Positions 36,294 through 45,469 of a DNA stretch of 64,000 bases are shown one piece after another. The stretch spans positions 18,157-82,156 of the forward strand of contig NZ_BMVV01000031.1 in assembly GCF_014650895.1 (NCBI RefSeq), read 5' to 3'. The stretch comes from Streptomyces omiyaensis. GTDB taxonomy: Bacteria > Actinomycetota > Actinomycetes > Streptomycetales > Streptomycetaceae. Within the stretch, counting starts at the first letter, position 1. Every line of letters starts with the position of its first letter. A model generated the notes under the pieces. The model was not told where the DNA came from. It saw nothing but the letters and a program-made list of their open reading frames with translations, and did not search any database. The position numbers were made by a program, and so were the translations under genes.

Positions 36294-37376
36294 TCATCCG
36301 GCACCCGTGGCCGGCGCGGTGTCGACGGCCGTGTGCTGCGGCCCGCCGAGCGCGACCTTGATCGCGCCGGTCCGGGCGGCGCGACCGAAGACGTCGTACG
36401 CCTCCTCCATCTGCCCGAGTTCGAAGCGGTGGGTGACCAGCTCTGCGGTGGGGAGCCGGCCGGCGGCCATCATCCGCAGCAGCATCGGCGTCGAGGAGGT
36501 GTCGACGAGGCCGGTGGTGAGGGTGACGTCCTTGATCCACAGGTCTTCCAGGTGGAGGGTGGCGGGCTTGCCGTGGACGCCGATGTTGGCGACGCGGCCC
36601 CCGGGGCGGACCATCCGGGTGCACATCTCGAAGGTCTGCGGCACTCCCACGGCCTCCATGACGACGTCGGCGCCGAGGCCGTCGGTCAGGTCGGCGACGA
36701 GCTGTTCCGGTTCCTCCCCGGCCGTCGCGGCGGCGTCGGCGCCGAGCCGGCGGGCGGCGGAGAGGCGGGAGTCGTCCAGGTCGACGGCGACGATCCGGCC
36801 GGGGCTGTAGAGGCGCGCGGTGATGATCGCCGCGAGGCCGATGGGGCCCGCGCCGACCACGACGACGGTGTCGCCCGGCCGCACGCCGCCGTTGAGGACG
36901 CCCACCTCGTAGGCGGTGGGGAAGATGTCGGCGAGGAGCACGGCGTCGAAGCTGTCGACGCCGCTGGGGACCGGGTGGACGGAGAGGTCGGCGAAGGGCA
37001 CGCGGACGTACTCGGCCTGGGTGCCGTCGATCAGGTGGCCGAGGACCCAGCCGCCTCCGCCCCGGCACTGCCCGTAGCGCTGCTCGCGGCAGAAGCGGCA
37101 GCGTCCACAGGAGGAGATGCAGGAGATCAGGACCCGGTCGCCGGGCCGCACCGTCCGGACGTCGCCGCCCGTCTCCATCACGGTGCCGACCGCCTCGTGA
37201 CCGAGGACCCGCCCGGGTTCGACCTCGGGCACGTCCCCCTTGACGATGTGCAGATCCGTACCGCAGAGGGTGACGGCGTCGACGCGCACGATCGCGTCCG
37301 CCGCGTCCTTCACCGCGGGATCGGGCACGTCCTGCCACGCGACCCGGCCCGTTCCCCGGAACACGAGAGCCTTCAT
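36294..37376 (-). CDS. Zinc-dependent alcohol dehydrogenase (MDR)
   Basis: This 360-residue medium-chain dehydrogenase has the catalytic zinc site Cys-Gly-Thr-Asp (VTLCGTDLHIVKG) and His-Glu (GHEAVG). Structural zinc cysteines are in CISSCGRCRFCREQRYGQC, and the NAD loop is VVVVGAGPIGLAA. It would oxidise or reduce a small alcohol/aldehyde and could dispose of reducing power under low oxygen. It leads a three-gene leftward unit with the HAD and GH65 genes. A pair of DosR-like boxes lies 84 bp upstream, shared with the divergent nuclease gene. Confidence 0.9.
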   Translation of the reverse strand: MKALVFRGTGRVAWQDVPDPAVKDAADAIVRVDAVTLCGTDLHIVKGDVPEVEPGRVLGHEAVGTVMETGGDVRTVRPGDRVLISCISSCGRCRFCREQRYGQCRGGGGWVLGHLIDGTQAEYVRVPFADLSVHPVPSGVDSFDAVLLADIFPTAYEVGVLNGGVRPGDTVVVVGAGPIGLAAIITARLYSPGRIVAVDLDDSRLSAARRLGADAAATAGEEPEQLVADLTDGLGADVVMEAVGVPQTFEMCTRMVRPGGRVANIGVHGKPATLHLEDLWIKDVTLTTGLVDTSSTPMLLRMMAAGRLPTAELVTHRFELGQMEEAYDVFGRAARTGAIKVALGGPQHTAVDTAPATGAG

Positions 37377-37459
37377 GACGACCGCCTTCCCGGCCGGTCC
37401 GCGGGTCTGCTCCCACGGATCCCACCGTCAGGCTCGCTCCGCGTCACCTCCGCGCGCAT

Positions 37460-37495
37460 GGGCCGGTCGGTCCCCGGCCAGGGCCCCTCGGGCCC
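37460..37495. promoter_or_regulatory. Paired DosR-like boxes, divergent ADH / MBL promoters
   Basis: GGGCCGGTCGGTCCC (37460-37474) and GGGCCCCTCGGGCCC (37481-37495) lie 21 bp apart between the two divergent genes, 83 bp and 78 bp from their starts. Confidence 0.55.
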
Positions 37496-37573
37496 CTGGC
37501 CCGCGGCTCCGGGCGGCGCGAGGGTGGAGTCGGACCGGTGCGGCCGGCCCCTTGCCCGAAGGAGGGCCCTCCC

Positions 37574-39001
37574 ATGTCCGAGGCAGCAGCGCACACCGTC
37601 CCGTCGGTGCCGCGCCCCGCCCTGCTCAGTTTCCTGGGCGGCGTGGGGACGGTCACCGGCAGCAAGTTCCTGGTCGAGAGCGACCATGCCCGGATCCTTG
37701 TCGACTGTGGTCTCTTCCAGGGTTTCGCGAAGCTGCGGCGGCGCAACTGGGACCGGTTCGCCCGGGACGCGGCCGACGTCCGCGCGGTGGTCATCACCCA
37801 CGCCCATCTGGACCACTGCGGCTATCTGCCGCGCCTGGTCAGGCAGGGATTCCGCGGGCCGATCCTCGCGACCCCGCACACGGCCCGGCTCGCCGGAATC
37901 GTGCTGCGGGACAGCGCCCGGCTCCAGATGGAGGCGGCCCGCCACGCCGACGAGCACGGCTGGTCCAAGCACCGTCCGGCGAAACCGCTCTACGACGAGA
38001 CCGACGTCGACAGGACGCTGTCCTTCTTCGACCCGATTCCCGTCGGGGCGGACGTGGAGATCATGTCCGGCACCCGGCTGACGCTCCACCACGGCGGGCA
38101 CATCCTCGGCTCGGCCTGGGCCCGCCTCACCCTGGAGGACGGACACACCCTGGCCGTCTCCGGCGACCTGGGGCGCCCCGGGCACCCGTTGTTGCTGCCG
38201 CCGGAACCGTTCTCCGGCGCCGACGTGCTGCTGGTGGAGTCGACGTACGGCGACCGCCGCCACGACCAGGAATCCGCCCGCTCGGAGTTCGCCTCGGTCA
38301 TCGGGCGGACCCTCGTACGGGGCGGCACCGTCGTGATCCCGGCCTTCGCGATCGACCGCACCGAGGTCGTCCTCCACGAACTGACACGGCTGCGCGAGAC
38401 GGGCGTCCTGCCCCGCTCGGTGCCCGTCTACGTCGACAGTCCCATGGCCCTGGCCGCGCTCGACGTCTACCGCGACGCCTTGCGCGAGCACTCTCCCGAG
38501 CTGCGGCCCGAGATCCTCGCCCGGGGCGAGGCCGCGCTGAGCCCGGCGCCGTTCCTCGCCGCCCGGACCGTCCAGGAATCCATCGACATCAACAGCGCGC
38601 ACGGCCCCGCCGTCATCGTCTCCTCCGCCGGCATGGCCACCGGCGGCCGCGTCCTGCACCACCTCCACAGGCTCCTGCCCGACCCGCGCAACGCCGTCGT
38701 CGTGGTCGGCTTCGCCGCCGCCGGAACCCGCGCCCGGGACCTCGTGGACGGGGCCCGCACGCTGAAGATGTTCGGCGAGTACGTGCCCGTACGGGCCGAG
38801 GTCGCCGACGTGCCCCACTTCTCCGCCCACGCCGACGCCGCTCAGATCGTCGACTGGCTCCGAAACGCCCCCGCCCCGCACACCACCTACATCGTGCACG
38901 GCGAACCGGCCGCCTCCGCGACGCTGCGCGACCGCATCGACCACGAACTGGGCTGGACGGCCGTCGTGCCCCGCTCCGGCGAGGCCGTCCTGGTCCGCTG
39001 A
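37574..39001 (+). CDS. Metallo-beta-lactamase/beta-CASP RNA-processing-type nuclease
   Basis: This 475-residue protein has the MBL motif THAHLDHCGYLPRL near residue 80, later histidine/aspartate ligands (HHGGHILGS, SGDLG), and a beta-CASP domain. A C-terminal RMMBL segment carries PHFSAHADAAQIVDWL and VHGEP. It belongs to the mRNA 3'-end/RNA endonuclease-like group found in bacteria, and may degrade RNA during stress. ATG at 37574 follows AGGAGG. The gene directly precedes another pair of DosR-like boxes and the cNMP gene. Confidence 0.88.
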   Translation: MSEAAAHTVPSVPRPALLSFLGGVGTVTGSKFLVESDHARILVDCGLFQGFAKLRRRNWDRFARDAADVRAVVITHAHLDHCGYLPRLVRQGFRGPILATPHTARLAGIVLRDSARLQMEAARHADEHGWSKHRPAKPLYDETDVDRTLSFFDPIPVGADVEIMSGTRLTLHHGGHILGSAWARLTLEDGHTLAVSGDLGRPGHPLLLPPEPFSGADVLLVESTYGDRRHDQESARSEFASVIGRTLVRGGTVVIPAFAIDRTEVVLHELTRLRETGVLPRSVPVYVDSPMALAALDVYRDALREHSPELRPEILARGEAALSPAPFLAARTVQESIDINSAHGPAVIVSSAGMATGGRVLHHLHRLLPDPRNAVVVVGFAAAGTRARDLVDGARTLKMFGEYVPVRAEVADVPHFSAHADAAQIVDWLRNAPAPHTTYIVHGEPAASATLRDRIDHELGWTAVVPRSGEAVLVR

Positions 39002-39004
39002 GAC

Positions 39005-39040
39005 GGGCCCATCGGCCCCTGGACGGGGCCCTCGCGGCCC
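39005..39040. promoter_or_regulatory. Paired DosR-like boxes upstream of cNMP/CBS unit
   Basis: GGGCCCATCGGCCC (39005-39018) and GGGCCCTCGCGGCCC (39026-39040) are 21 bp apart. The second ends 54 bp before the cNMP-binding gene. Confidence 0.55.
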
Positions 39041-39094
39041 TGCCTCCCGTGGCACGCTTCACGGGATCCTGCAGGGGAAGGGCTGGAGGACACC

Positions 39095-39565
39095 ATGACC
39101 ACCACGCGGACCCTGCTGGACGATCTTTCCCCGGAAGCCCGGACTCGGCTCCTGGAGCACTCCCGCCCGGTCCGTTTCGACGCCGGCGTACGCATCTTCC
39201 GCGAGCGGCAGCGCGCCGACCGCTTCTGGATCATCCAGACCGGCCGGGTGGAGCTCGACACCCACGTACCGGGCCGCCGGGACGCCACCGTCGACACCCT
39301 CGTCTGCGGCGCGCTCCTCGGCTGCTCCTGGATCATGCCGCCGTACGTCTGGCACCTCGGCGCCACGGCGGTCACGGTGGTGCGTGCGCTGGAGTTCGAC
39401 GCCCGGGCGGTCCGGGAGCTGTGCGACCGGGACCCGGCCATCGGGGAGGTGGTGTTCGCGTGCGTCGCCGCGACGATGGCCCGCCGGCTGCTGACTCTCC
39501 GTGGCCGCCTGCTCGACGGCCTCGTTCCCCGGCACGGCAGCGAATTCCTGGCCTACGCCCGTTGA
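39095..39565 (+). CDS. Cyclic nucleotide-binding (Crp-like) domain protein without DNA-binding domain
   Basis: This 156-residue protein is a single cNMP-binding beta-barrel (RPVRFDAGVRIFRERQRADR, then WIIQTGRVELD) plus a C-terminal helix. The phosphate-binding cassette is atypical (CGALLGCSWIMPPYVW) and no helix-turn-helix follows. It may therefore sense a ligand or interact with a partner rather than bind DNA. Similar proteins occur in the S. coelicolor OsdR region. It leads a rightward unit with the CBS gene 11 bp downstream. Confidence 0.8.
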   Translation: MTTTRTLLDDLSPEARTRLLEHSRPVRFDAGVRIFRERQRADRFWIIQTGRVELDTHVPGRRDATVDTLVCGALLGCSWIMPPYVWHLGATAVTVVRALEFDARAVRELCDRDPAIGEVVFACVAATMARRLLTLRGRLLDGLVPRHGSEFLAYAR

Positions 39566-39576
39566 AGGAGACAGCC

Positions 39577-40230
39577 ATGACCACACGACCGTCCACCGTC
39601 GCCGACGTGATGACCAAGAAGGTCGTCGCCGTCCGGCCCGACGCCTCCTTCAAGGAGATCGTCACCGCGATGGAACGCTGGAAGGTGACCGCGCTGCCCG
39701 TCCTGGAGGGAGAGGGGCGGGTCGTCGGTGTCGTGTCCGAGGCGGACCTGCTCCTCAAGGAGGAGTTCCACGACCACCGCCTGGGCATGGTCGAGCAGCT
39801 GCGGCGACGCGACGCCACCGCCAAGGCCGGTTCCGACCGGGCGGTGGAGCTGATGACCACGCCCGCCGTCACCGTACGGCCGGAGGCGTCCCTGCCCCGG
39901 GCGGCCCGGCTCATGGCCACCCGCCGGGTGAAGCGGCTTCCCGTCGTCGACGCCGACGGGATGATCCAGGGCGTCGTCAGCCGCTCCGACCTGCTCAAGG
40001 TCTTCCTCCGGTCCGACGAGGAACTCGCCGACGAGGTCCGCCGCGACGTCGTGGCACGCCTGTTCCCGCTCTCGCGGGACCGGATCGAGGTCCGCGTCGA
40101 CGCCGGTGTGGTGACCCTGACCGGCGACGTGCGCGACAGCACGCTCATCCCGCTCGCGGAGCGGCTGACCCGGGCCGTCGAAGGCGTGGTGGACGTACGG
40201 TGCGCCCTCACCCTCGCCACCGGGGCATGA
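39577..40230 (+). CDS. CBS-pair / BON domain protein
   Basis: This 217-residue protein is close to the one at 23640: CBS1 (KVTALPVLEGEGRVVGVVSE), CBS2 (RRVKRLPVVDADGMIQGVVS) and a C-terminal BON-like domain (VRVDAGVVTLTGDVRDS). The near-identity of motif strings suggests recent duplication. ATG at 39577 follows GAAGGAG and lies 11 bp after the cNMP gene. Confidence 0.9.
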   Translation: MTTRPSTVADVMTKKVVAVRPDASFKEIVTAMERWKVTALPVLEGEGRVVGVVSEADLLLKEEFHDHRLGMVEQLRRRDATAKAGSDRAVELMTTPAVTVRPEASLPRAARLMATRRVKRLPVVDADGMIQGVVSRSDLLKVFLRSDEELADEVRRDVVARLFPLSRDRIEVRVDAGVVTLTGDVRDSTLIPLAERLTRAVEGVVDVRCALTLATGA

Positions 40231-40283
40231 ACGCGGCGGCGCCTCCCCGTGCGGGGCGCCGGCCGGCCGCGCATGCTCGAAGC

Positions 40284-40963
40284 ATGTCCGAGGTGACGAC
40301 CACCGACCTGTACGAGGTCACGATGGCGCTCTCGTACCTGCGGGAGGACATGCGGGCACCGGCCACGTTCAGCCTCTTCGTACGGGACCTTCCGCCGGGG
40401 CGGGGCTTCCTGGTGGCCGCCGGCCCGGAACCGTCCCTGGACCACCTCGCCCGGTTCCGGGTCGGCGCCGCCGACGTCGAGGAGTTCGCGACGGCGCTGC
40501 GGCGACCCGTCGCGGATCTCGCACCGCTGCGCGCACTCTCCTTCGACGGGGAGGTGCGGGCCGTGCCGGAGGGACGGCTCGTGCTCGCGGGCGAGCCGCT
40601 GCTGGAGGTCACCGCGCCGCTCCCCACCGCTGCACGCGTGTTCTCCGATCTCGGGCTCGCCGAGGGGTGCGCGATCCGGCTCGACAGCGGCGACCTGGGG
40701 CGCCGGCCCGCCGGGCCAGCGCCACGCTCGACGCCGCCGGGCTGGAGGGCGTCCGGATCATCGCGAGCGGCAGCCTGGACCTCGGTCTGCACCCCTCCGA
40801 CGTCACCGTGGAGGTCGAGGACGGCCGGGTCACCCTCAGCGGCACGGTCCGGCGTCCCGGACTCGTGCCCGTCCTCCTCAGGCCCTGCAACAGCATCGAC
40901 GGGGTGGTGGGGGTCGTGGACCGGCTCCGGCGCGACGACCGGACCTCCAGCACAGGGAAGTAG
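40284..40963 (+). pseudogene. Nicotinate phosphoribosyltransferase-BON chimeric pseudogene
   Basis: The ATG at 40284 opens a true nicotinate phosphoribosyltransferase N-terminus (TTDLYEVTMALSYLRE). It continues to LLEVTAPLPTA, then jumps to GLAEGCAIRLDSGDLG, omitting the central catalytic part of about 130-150 residues. A frameshift follows, and the next segment of the enzyme (ATLDAAGLEGVRIIASG) continues in another frame. That segment is fused to the end of a CBS-BON protein (PSDVTVEVEDGRVTLSGTV, then SIDGVVGVVDRL). The reading thus combines two deletions and a frameshift. A complete enzyme of this family lies in the S. coelicolor dormancy region. It is presumably inactive here. Confidence 0.7.
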
Positions 40964-40967
40964 CGAC

Positions 40968-41630
40968 ATGGACACTCCTCGGACACTCCCCCCGCCCGTC
41001 CGCGTGACGGCCTCACTCGACGCCCCGCTCTCCCGGTGGCTGTGGCTGGTCAAGTGGATCCTCGCGATCCCGCACTGGATCGTGCTGTTCTTCCTGTGGA
41101 TCGCCCTCCTCGTCGTGACGGTGATCGCCTTCTTCGCGATCCTGTTCACCGAGCGGTACCCGCGACCCCTGTTCGACTTCGCCCTCGGCGTGCTGCGCTG
41201 GTCGTGGCGGGTCTCGTACTACTCCTACGGCGCGCTCGGCACCGACCGCTACCCGCCCTTCAGCCTGGGCCCCGAACCCGACTACCCGGCCCGGCTCGAC
41301 GTCGCCTACCCGGAGCGGCTCTCCCGCTCGCAGGTGCTCGTCAAGTGGTGGCTGCTGGCGATCCCCCACTATCTGGTCCTGGCGTTCCTCACCGGCGGCA
41401 TGCGCGCCGGATGGTGGAGCGGCGGCCTGATCACCCTGCTCGCGGTCATCGCAGGCTTCGCCCTCGCCTTCACCTCCCGCTACCCCCGGGATCTGTTCGA
41501 CCTGGTCGTCGGCCTCAACCGCTGGGTCCTCCGGGTCGCCGCCTACGCGAGCCTCCTGACGGACGCCTATCCGCCCTTCCGCCTCGACCAGGGCGGGGAC
41601 GAGCCGGCGCCGGCGGAGAAGTCCCTCTGA
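40968..41630 (+). CDS. DUF4389-type membrane protein
   Basis: This 220-residue protein has three to four membrane helices. The DUF4389 repeats RYPRPLFDFALGVLRW and RYPRDLFDLVVGLNRW appear twice, each followed by a YPPF motif (DRYPPFSLG and DAYPPFRLD). Function is unknown. ATG at 40968 lies 4 nt after the chimeric pseudogene. Its 3' end overlaps the convergent P-type ATPase gene by 64 nt on the opposite strand. Confidence 0.85.
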   Translation: MDTPRTLPPPVRVTASLDAPLSRWLWLVKWILAIPHWIVLFFLWIALLVVTVIAFFAILFTERYPRPLFDFALGVLRWSWRVSYYSYGALGTDRYPPFSLGPEPDYPARLDVAYPERLSRSQVLVKWWLLAIPHYLVLAFLTGGMRAGWWSGGLITLLAVIAGFALAFTSRYPRDLFDLVVGLNRWVLRVAAYASLLTDAYPPFRLDQGGDEPAPAEKSL

Positions 41631-44332
41631 CGCCGCCGGGCGCGGCGCGCCTCGTCCACGCCCCAGACCAGCAGCGGGAAGGCGGCGATGAGCAGGACGA
41701 CGTCCCAGGGGAGCGGTGCCGTACCGAAGACCTGCCGCAGGGGCGGCGCGTAGACGAGCGCGGCGGTGAAGCAGAGTTCGAAGGCGATGCCCACGAGCAG
41801 CAGCGGGTTGGACAGGACCCCGATCTCGCGGAGCGCGGCGTGGTCGGTGCGGGCGGCGAAGGCGGTGCCGACCTGGCAGGTGACGATGCCGGCGAACGTG
41901 GCCGTCGTCGCCGTCACGTAGGCGCCGTGAAGGGGGGTCCCCTCGCCGGTGGGGTCGCCGGGCTGCCACCCGGCACGCCAGAGGACGTAGAAGAATCCGG
42001 CCATCACGAGGACGGCCGAGACCAGGCCCAGGTAACCCCAGCTGCGGACGAGCATGTCGCGTGAGATGACGCTCTGGTGCCGGGGGCGGGGCGGACGGCG
42101 CATCACACCGGGTTCGGAGCGCTCCCTGCCCAGCGCGAGGGCGGGGAGGGTCTCCGTGCCGAGGTCGATGGCGAGGATCTGGAGCACGGTGAGCGGAAGG
42201 GGCACGGCGCCCGCCGAGAGGGCGAAGACGAGGAAGGGCACGATCTCCGGCGTGGCGTGGGCGAAGATGTAGACGATGAACTTGCGGACGTTGTCGTAGA
42301 CGCGGCGCCCGGATTCGACCGCGGTGACGATGGTGGCGAAGTCGTCGTCGGTGAGCACCATGGCCGCCGCCTCGCGGGCCACGTCCGTACCGGACCGGCC
42401 CATCGCCACCCCGATGTGGGCGCGGTGCAGGGCGGGGGCGTCGTTGACCCCGTCGCCCGTCATGGCGACGATCCGGCCGTGGGCGCGCAGGGTGTCGGCG
42501 ACCTTGAGTTTCGTCTCGGGCGAGGAGCGCGCGAAGACGATCTCGGCGTCGTCCTCGACGAGGAGCCGGTCCAGTTCGCCGTCGTCCAGGGATTCGGAGG
42601 CGGCGACGACCTCCAGTCGGGGCTTGCCTATGCCCACCTCCCGCGCGATCGCGGCGGCCGTTGCGCCGTTGTCCCCCGTCACGACGTGCACGCGCATCCC
42701 GGCCTCGTGGCAGCGGCGGACGGCGGCCGCGACCTCGGCACGCGGCGGGTCGTACAGACCGACCAGGCCCAGCAGGGTCAGGCCGACTTCGGCGTCCTGC
42801 CGCCGGGCGGGCGTCTCCCCGTCCGGCCCGAGGTCACGGACGGCGACCGCCAGGACGCGCGTGCCTGCCTCGGCGAGTTGCCGCGCCGCTGCTCGGGCCG
42901 CCTCTCCATCGGGCCCGGGCGACACCCGCTCCAGAACCGCTTCGGGGGCTCCCTTGACCACCACCCGGGCGGTCCCGGAGTCCCCCGGGTCCTGGACGAC
43001 GGACATCATCCGGAGTCGTGGGTCGAACCGGAAGAGGGCCTGCCGCCGCCCGTCGCGCCGGTCGAGGTCCACCGGCGCTCCGATGGCGGCGGCCCCCTCC
43101 ACGAGGGCGGACTCGGTGGGGTCGCCGTGCAGCTCGCCGTCCGTGTCCCGGGTGACCGTGGTGCACTCGGCGGCGGCCCGCACCAGGGCCTGTGCCCAGG
43201 GCCCCGCGTCCGTGCCGTGACCGGGGGTCCAATGAGCCCTCAGATGCATGCGGTTGCGGGTGAGGGTGCCGGTCTTGTCCGTGCAGATGACGCTGGTGGA
43301 GCCGAGGGTCTCGACCGCGCTGAGCCGTTTGACCAGGGCGCCCTGCCGGGCCAGGGCGCGCACACCGACGGCGAGGGCGAGGGTGATCGTCGGCAGCAGT
43401 CCTTCGGGGACGTTGGCGACGAGGAGCCCGATGGCGAACATCAGCGAGTCGGTCACCGGCAGGCCGACCGCCACGCCGACGACGAGGAAGACGACACCCA
43501 TGCCCGTGGCGACGCCGGCGATGAGCCAGGCCACCTTCTTGACCTGTCGCTCCAGGGGGCTCGGCTCCCGTCCGGTCCGCTGACTGAGGGCGGCGATCCG
43601 TCCCAGCTCGGTGCGGTCCCCGGTGGCGAAGACGACGGCCCGGGCCTGTCCCTCGACACAGGTGGTCCCGCTGAAGACGAGGTTGGGCTCCTCCAGGAGG
43701 GGAGCGCCGAGCAGTCCGGCCACCGCCACGCGTTCCGCCGGCACCGACTCCCCCGTCAGCATCGACAGGTCCACCTCCACCCCTCCCTCGGTGACCCTGC
43801 CGTCCGCCGGTACCTTGTCCCCCTCCTCCAGGACGATGACGTCGCCCGGCACGAGGTCACGGGCCTCCACGGTGAGCGGCCGCCCGTCGCGCACCACGAG
43901 GGCGTGCTCGGGCAGGTAGCGGGCGAGGGTCTCCACCGCGCGTTCCGCCTGGCGTTCCTGGAGCAGCGCGAAGCCCGCGTTGACGAGGACGACCGCGAGG
44001 ACGGCCCAGCCGAGCACGGCCAGGTCCGCCACGAAGGCCAGGGCGGCCGCGGCCCACAGCAGCAGGGCCAGGGGATGTGCCAGCTGGACGGCCGCCTCCC
44101 GCCAGACCGGGGCGCTCGCCTTGCGGCGCACCTCGTTCGGGCCGTGCACCGTGAGACGGCGGGCCGCCTCACGGGCGGACAGCCCGTCCGGGCCGGTGGC
44201 CAGCTCACGCCGGAGGCGGGGAAGGGGCTCGCTCGGATCGAACGGGAGCGCATCGGCGGTCGGCCGGGACGTGCTCGGATGGCGGTCGGCGACGCGACCG
44301 GTCACGGTCCGGCCGGCGCCGTCGTCAGACAT
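41567..44332 (-). CDS. P2-type cation ATPase, P2C-like
   Basis: This 921-residue pump has LTGESVPA, DKTGTLT and TGDGVNDAPAL. M4 reads NVPEGLLPTITLAL. The M5-M6 region (PEIVPFLVFALS, then ILAIDLGTETLPALALG) resembles Na+,K+-ATPase-type P2C pumps more than Ca2+ pumps. Its true ions are unknown. The C-terminal tail, with AGAGSSPPWSRRKGG, extends 64 nt into the opposing DUF4389 gene. The start overlaps the Rv1733c-like gene by 8 nt. It is the last gene of the Hsp20-led leftward unit. Confidence 0.88.
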   Translation of the reverse strand: MSDDGAGRTVTGRVADRHPSTSRPTADALPFDPSEPLPRLRRELATGPDGLSAREAARRLTVHGPNEVRRKASAPVWREAAVQLAHPLALLLWAAAALAFVADLAVLGWAVLAVVLVNAGFALLQERQAERAVETLARYLPEHALVVRDGRPLTVEARDLVPGDVIVLEEGDKVPADGRVTEGGVEVDLSMLTGESVPAERVAVAGLLGAPLLEEPNLVFSGTTCVEGQARAVVFATGDRTELGRIAALSQRTGREPSPLERQVKKVAWLIAGVATGMGVVFLVVGVAVGLPVTDSLMFAIGLLVANVPEGLLPTITLALAVGVRALARQGALVKRLSAVETLGSTSVICTDKTGTLTRNRMHLRAHWTPGHGTDAGPWAQALVRAAAECTTVTRDTDGELHGDPTESALVEGAAAIGAPVDLDRRDGRRQALFRFDPRLRMMSVVQDPGDSGTARVVVKGAPEAVLERVSPGPDGEAARAAARQLAEAGTRVLAVAVRDLGPDGETPARRQDAEVGLTLLGLVGLYDPPRAEVAAAVRRCHEAGMRVHVVTGDNGATAAAIAREVGIGKPRLEVVAASESLDDGELDRLLVEDDAEIVFARSSPETKLKVADTLRAHGRIVAMTGDGVNDAPALHRAHIGVAMGRSGTDVAREAAAMVLTDDDFATIVTAVESGRRVYDNVRKFIVYIFAHATPEIVPFLVFALSAGAVPLPLTVLQILAIDLGTETLPALALGRERSEPGVMRRPPRPRHQSVISRDMLVRSWGYLGLVSAVLVMAGFFYVLWRAGWQPGDPTGEGTPLHGAYVTATTATFAGIVTCQVGTAFAARTDHAALREIGVLSNPLLLVGIAFELCFTAALVYAPPLRQVFGTAPLPWDVVLLIAAFPLLVWGVDEARRARRRQRDFSAGAGSSPPWSRRKGG

Positions 44333-44918
44333 CGTCCGTCCCTGGGCCGCTCTCCCTCCGGAGGCGGCCGGACCAGACGGGCTCGACCTGCTCCCACTCC
44401 CGCTCCAGGGCCGCGAGAGTACGGCCGTCGACCCTCCGTCGCAGGAGGGCGAGGACCCCGGCTCCGGTGGCGGCGACCGCTCCTGCCGTGGCGGCGCCGC
44501 CGGCGAGGGAGGTCAGCATGATGTCCGACGAGCTGCCGGCCCGCCGGACGGCGGTGCCCGAGTCGTCCACGGTGACGGTCACGGCCCGTCCCCGGGGCGT
44601 CCCTGCGGGGACCTCGACGGTTCCGGTGCGGCGGACCCCGTCCGGGTACTCCCACAGGGCGGGGGCGATGGCGCGGTTCGCCGCACCGCTCCGCGTCAGG
44701 GCGGACGGTTCCCTGGCGGCCTCCGTGGTCGTCGCCGTGACCTGGTGTAGCTGGGCGGCGCGGGCGCGCTCCGTCCGGGCTCCGAAGTCCCACAGGTATC
44801 CGGCGGCGATCGTGCCGCAGAGCAGGGCGAGGGTCAGGATGACAAGCACGGCCGTCCGGCGCCCCGTGCCTCCGCGTGACGGTGGCGGGTCGGTGCGGGG
44901 CGGTTCGCGTTCGGTCAT
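44325..44918 (-). CDS. Rv1733c-like membrane protein
   Basis: This 197-residue protein has two membrane helices (about 26-46 and 145-165). The extracytoplasmic loop between them carries YPDGVRRTGTVEVPAGTPRG and VTVTVDDSGTAVR, typical of the Rv1733c family. That family takes its name from a latency antigen of the mycobacterial dormancy regulon. ATG at 44918 follows GGAGG. It overlaps the P-type ATPase gene by 8 nt, so the two are probably coupled; it could be an accessory subunit. Confidence 0.75.
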   Translation of the reverse strand: MTEREPPRTDPPPSRGGTGRRTAVLVILTLALLCGTIAAGYLWDFGARTERARAAQLHQVTATTTEAAREPSALTRSGAANRAIAPALWEYPDGVRRTGTVEVPAGTPRGRAVTVTVDDSGTAVRRAGSSSDIMLTSLAGGAATAGAVAATGAGVLALLRRRVDGRTLAALEREWEQVEPVWSGRLRRESGPGTDDV

Positions 44919-44965
44919 GACACGCCTCCGGGCGCTCGTCTTCCCTCGGGCGGGAAGGCCGGGAC

Positions 44966-45469
44966 TCAGCCGTCCTCTTCGAGTGCGGCTCCGATGCGGT
45001 GGGCCCACGCGCGGACGCGGGCCGGGTCGCGGAAGTCCCCGCCCTTGCCCTTGCGGACCATGGCCCGGGCGATGAGGTTCGGGTTGTCGGCGGTGAGGGC
45101 TCCCTCGAAGGTGGCGTGCTCCCTCGCGCCCAGCTGCTTCATGCGGCGGGCGACCCCGGGTACGGGCGGGATGTCGTGCTGTTCGGCGGAGCTGTCGACG
45201 GGGCCGCTGCTGAAGAGCCAGACGGGGCGGTGGCGGAGCTGTTCGGCGTTGCGGCGGGCGCACTTGCGCGCCTTGCCGTTCCAGCGTCCGGCGTAGAGCG
45301 CCCCGCCGAGGACGACGCCGTCGTAGCCGCTGACGTCGGTGACCGCGTCGGCCGGCCGTACATCGGTGTCGAATCCGTCGTCCTGGAGGGTCCTGCCGAT
45401 CTCGTCGGCGATTCCGGCCGTCGCGCCGTGTCTGCTGCCGTAGGCCACGAGGACGCGCTTCGTGGTCAT
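44966..45469 (-). CDS. Flavodoxin-domain protein
   Basis: This 167-residue protein begins MTTKRVLVAYGSRHGATAGI, with the FMN phosphate loop in SRHGAT and the DGVVLGGALYAGRW segment. This is typical of HemG/flavodoxin-like proteins. It could act as an electron carrier, or as a protoporphyrinogen oxidase usable without oxygen. ATG overlaps the Hsp20 stop as ATGA. Confidence 0.85.
   Translation of the reverse strand: MTTKRVLVAYGSRHGATAGIADEIGRTLQDDGFDTDVRPADAVTDVSGYDGVVLGGALYAGRWNGKARKCARRNAEQLRHRPVWLFSSGPVDSSAEQHDIPPVPGVARRMKQLGAREHATFEGALTADNPNLIARAMVRKGKGGDFRDPARVRAWAHRIGAALEEDG

Noticed and set aside
37481..37495. Reading GC palindromes as terminators
   Set aside because: Stems are only 5-6 bp, lie upstream of divergent starts and recur with fixed spacing, which fits operators better.
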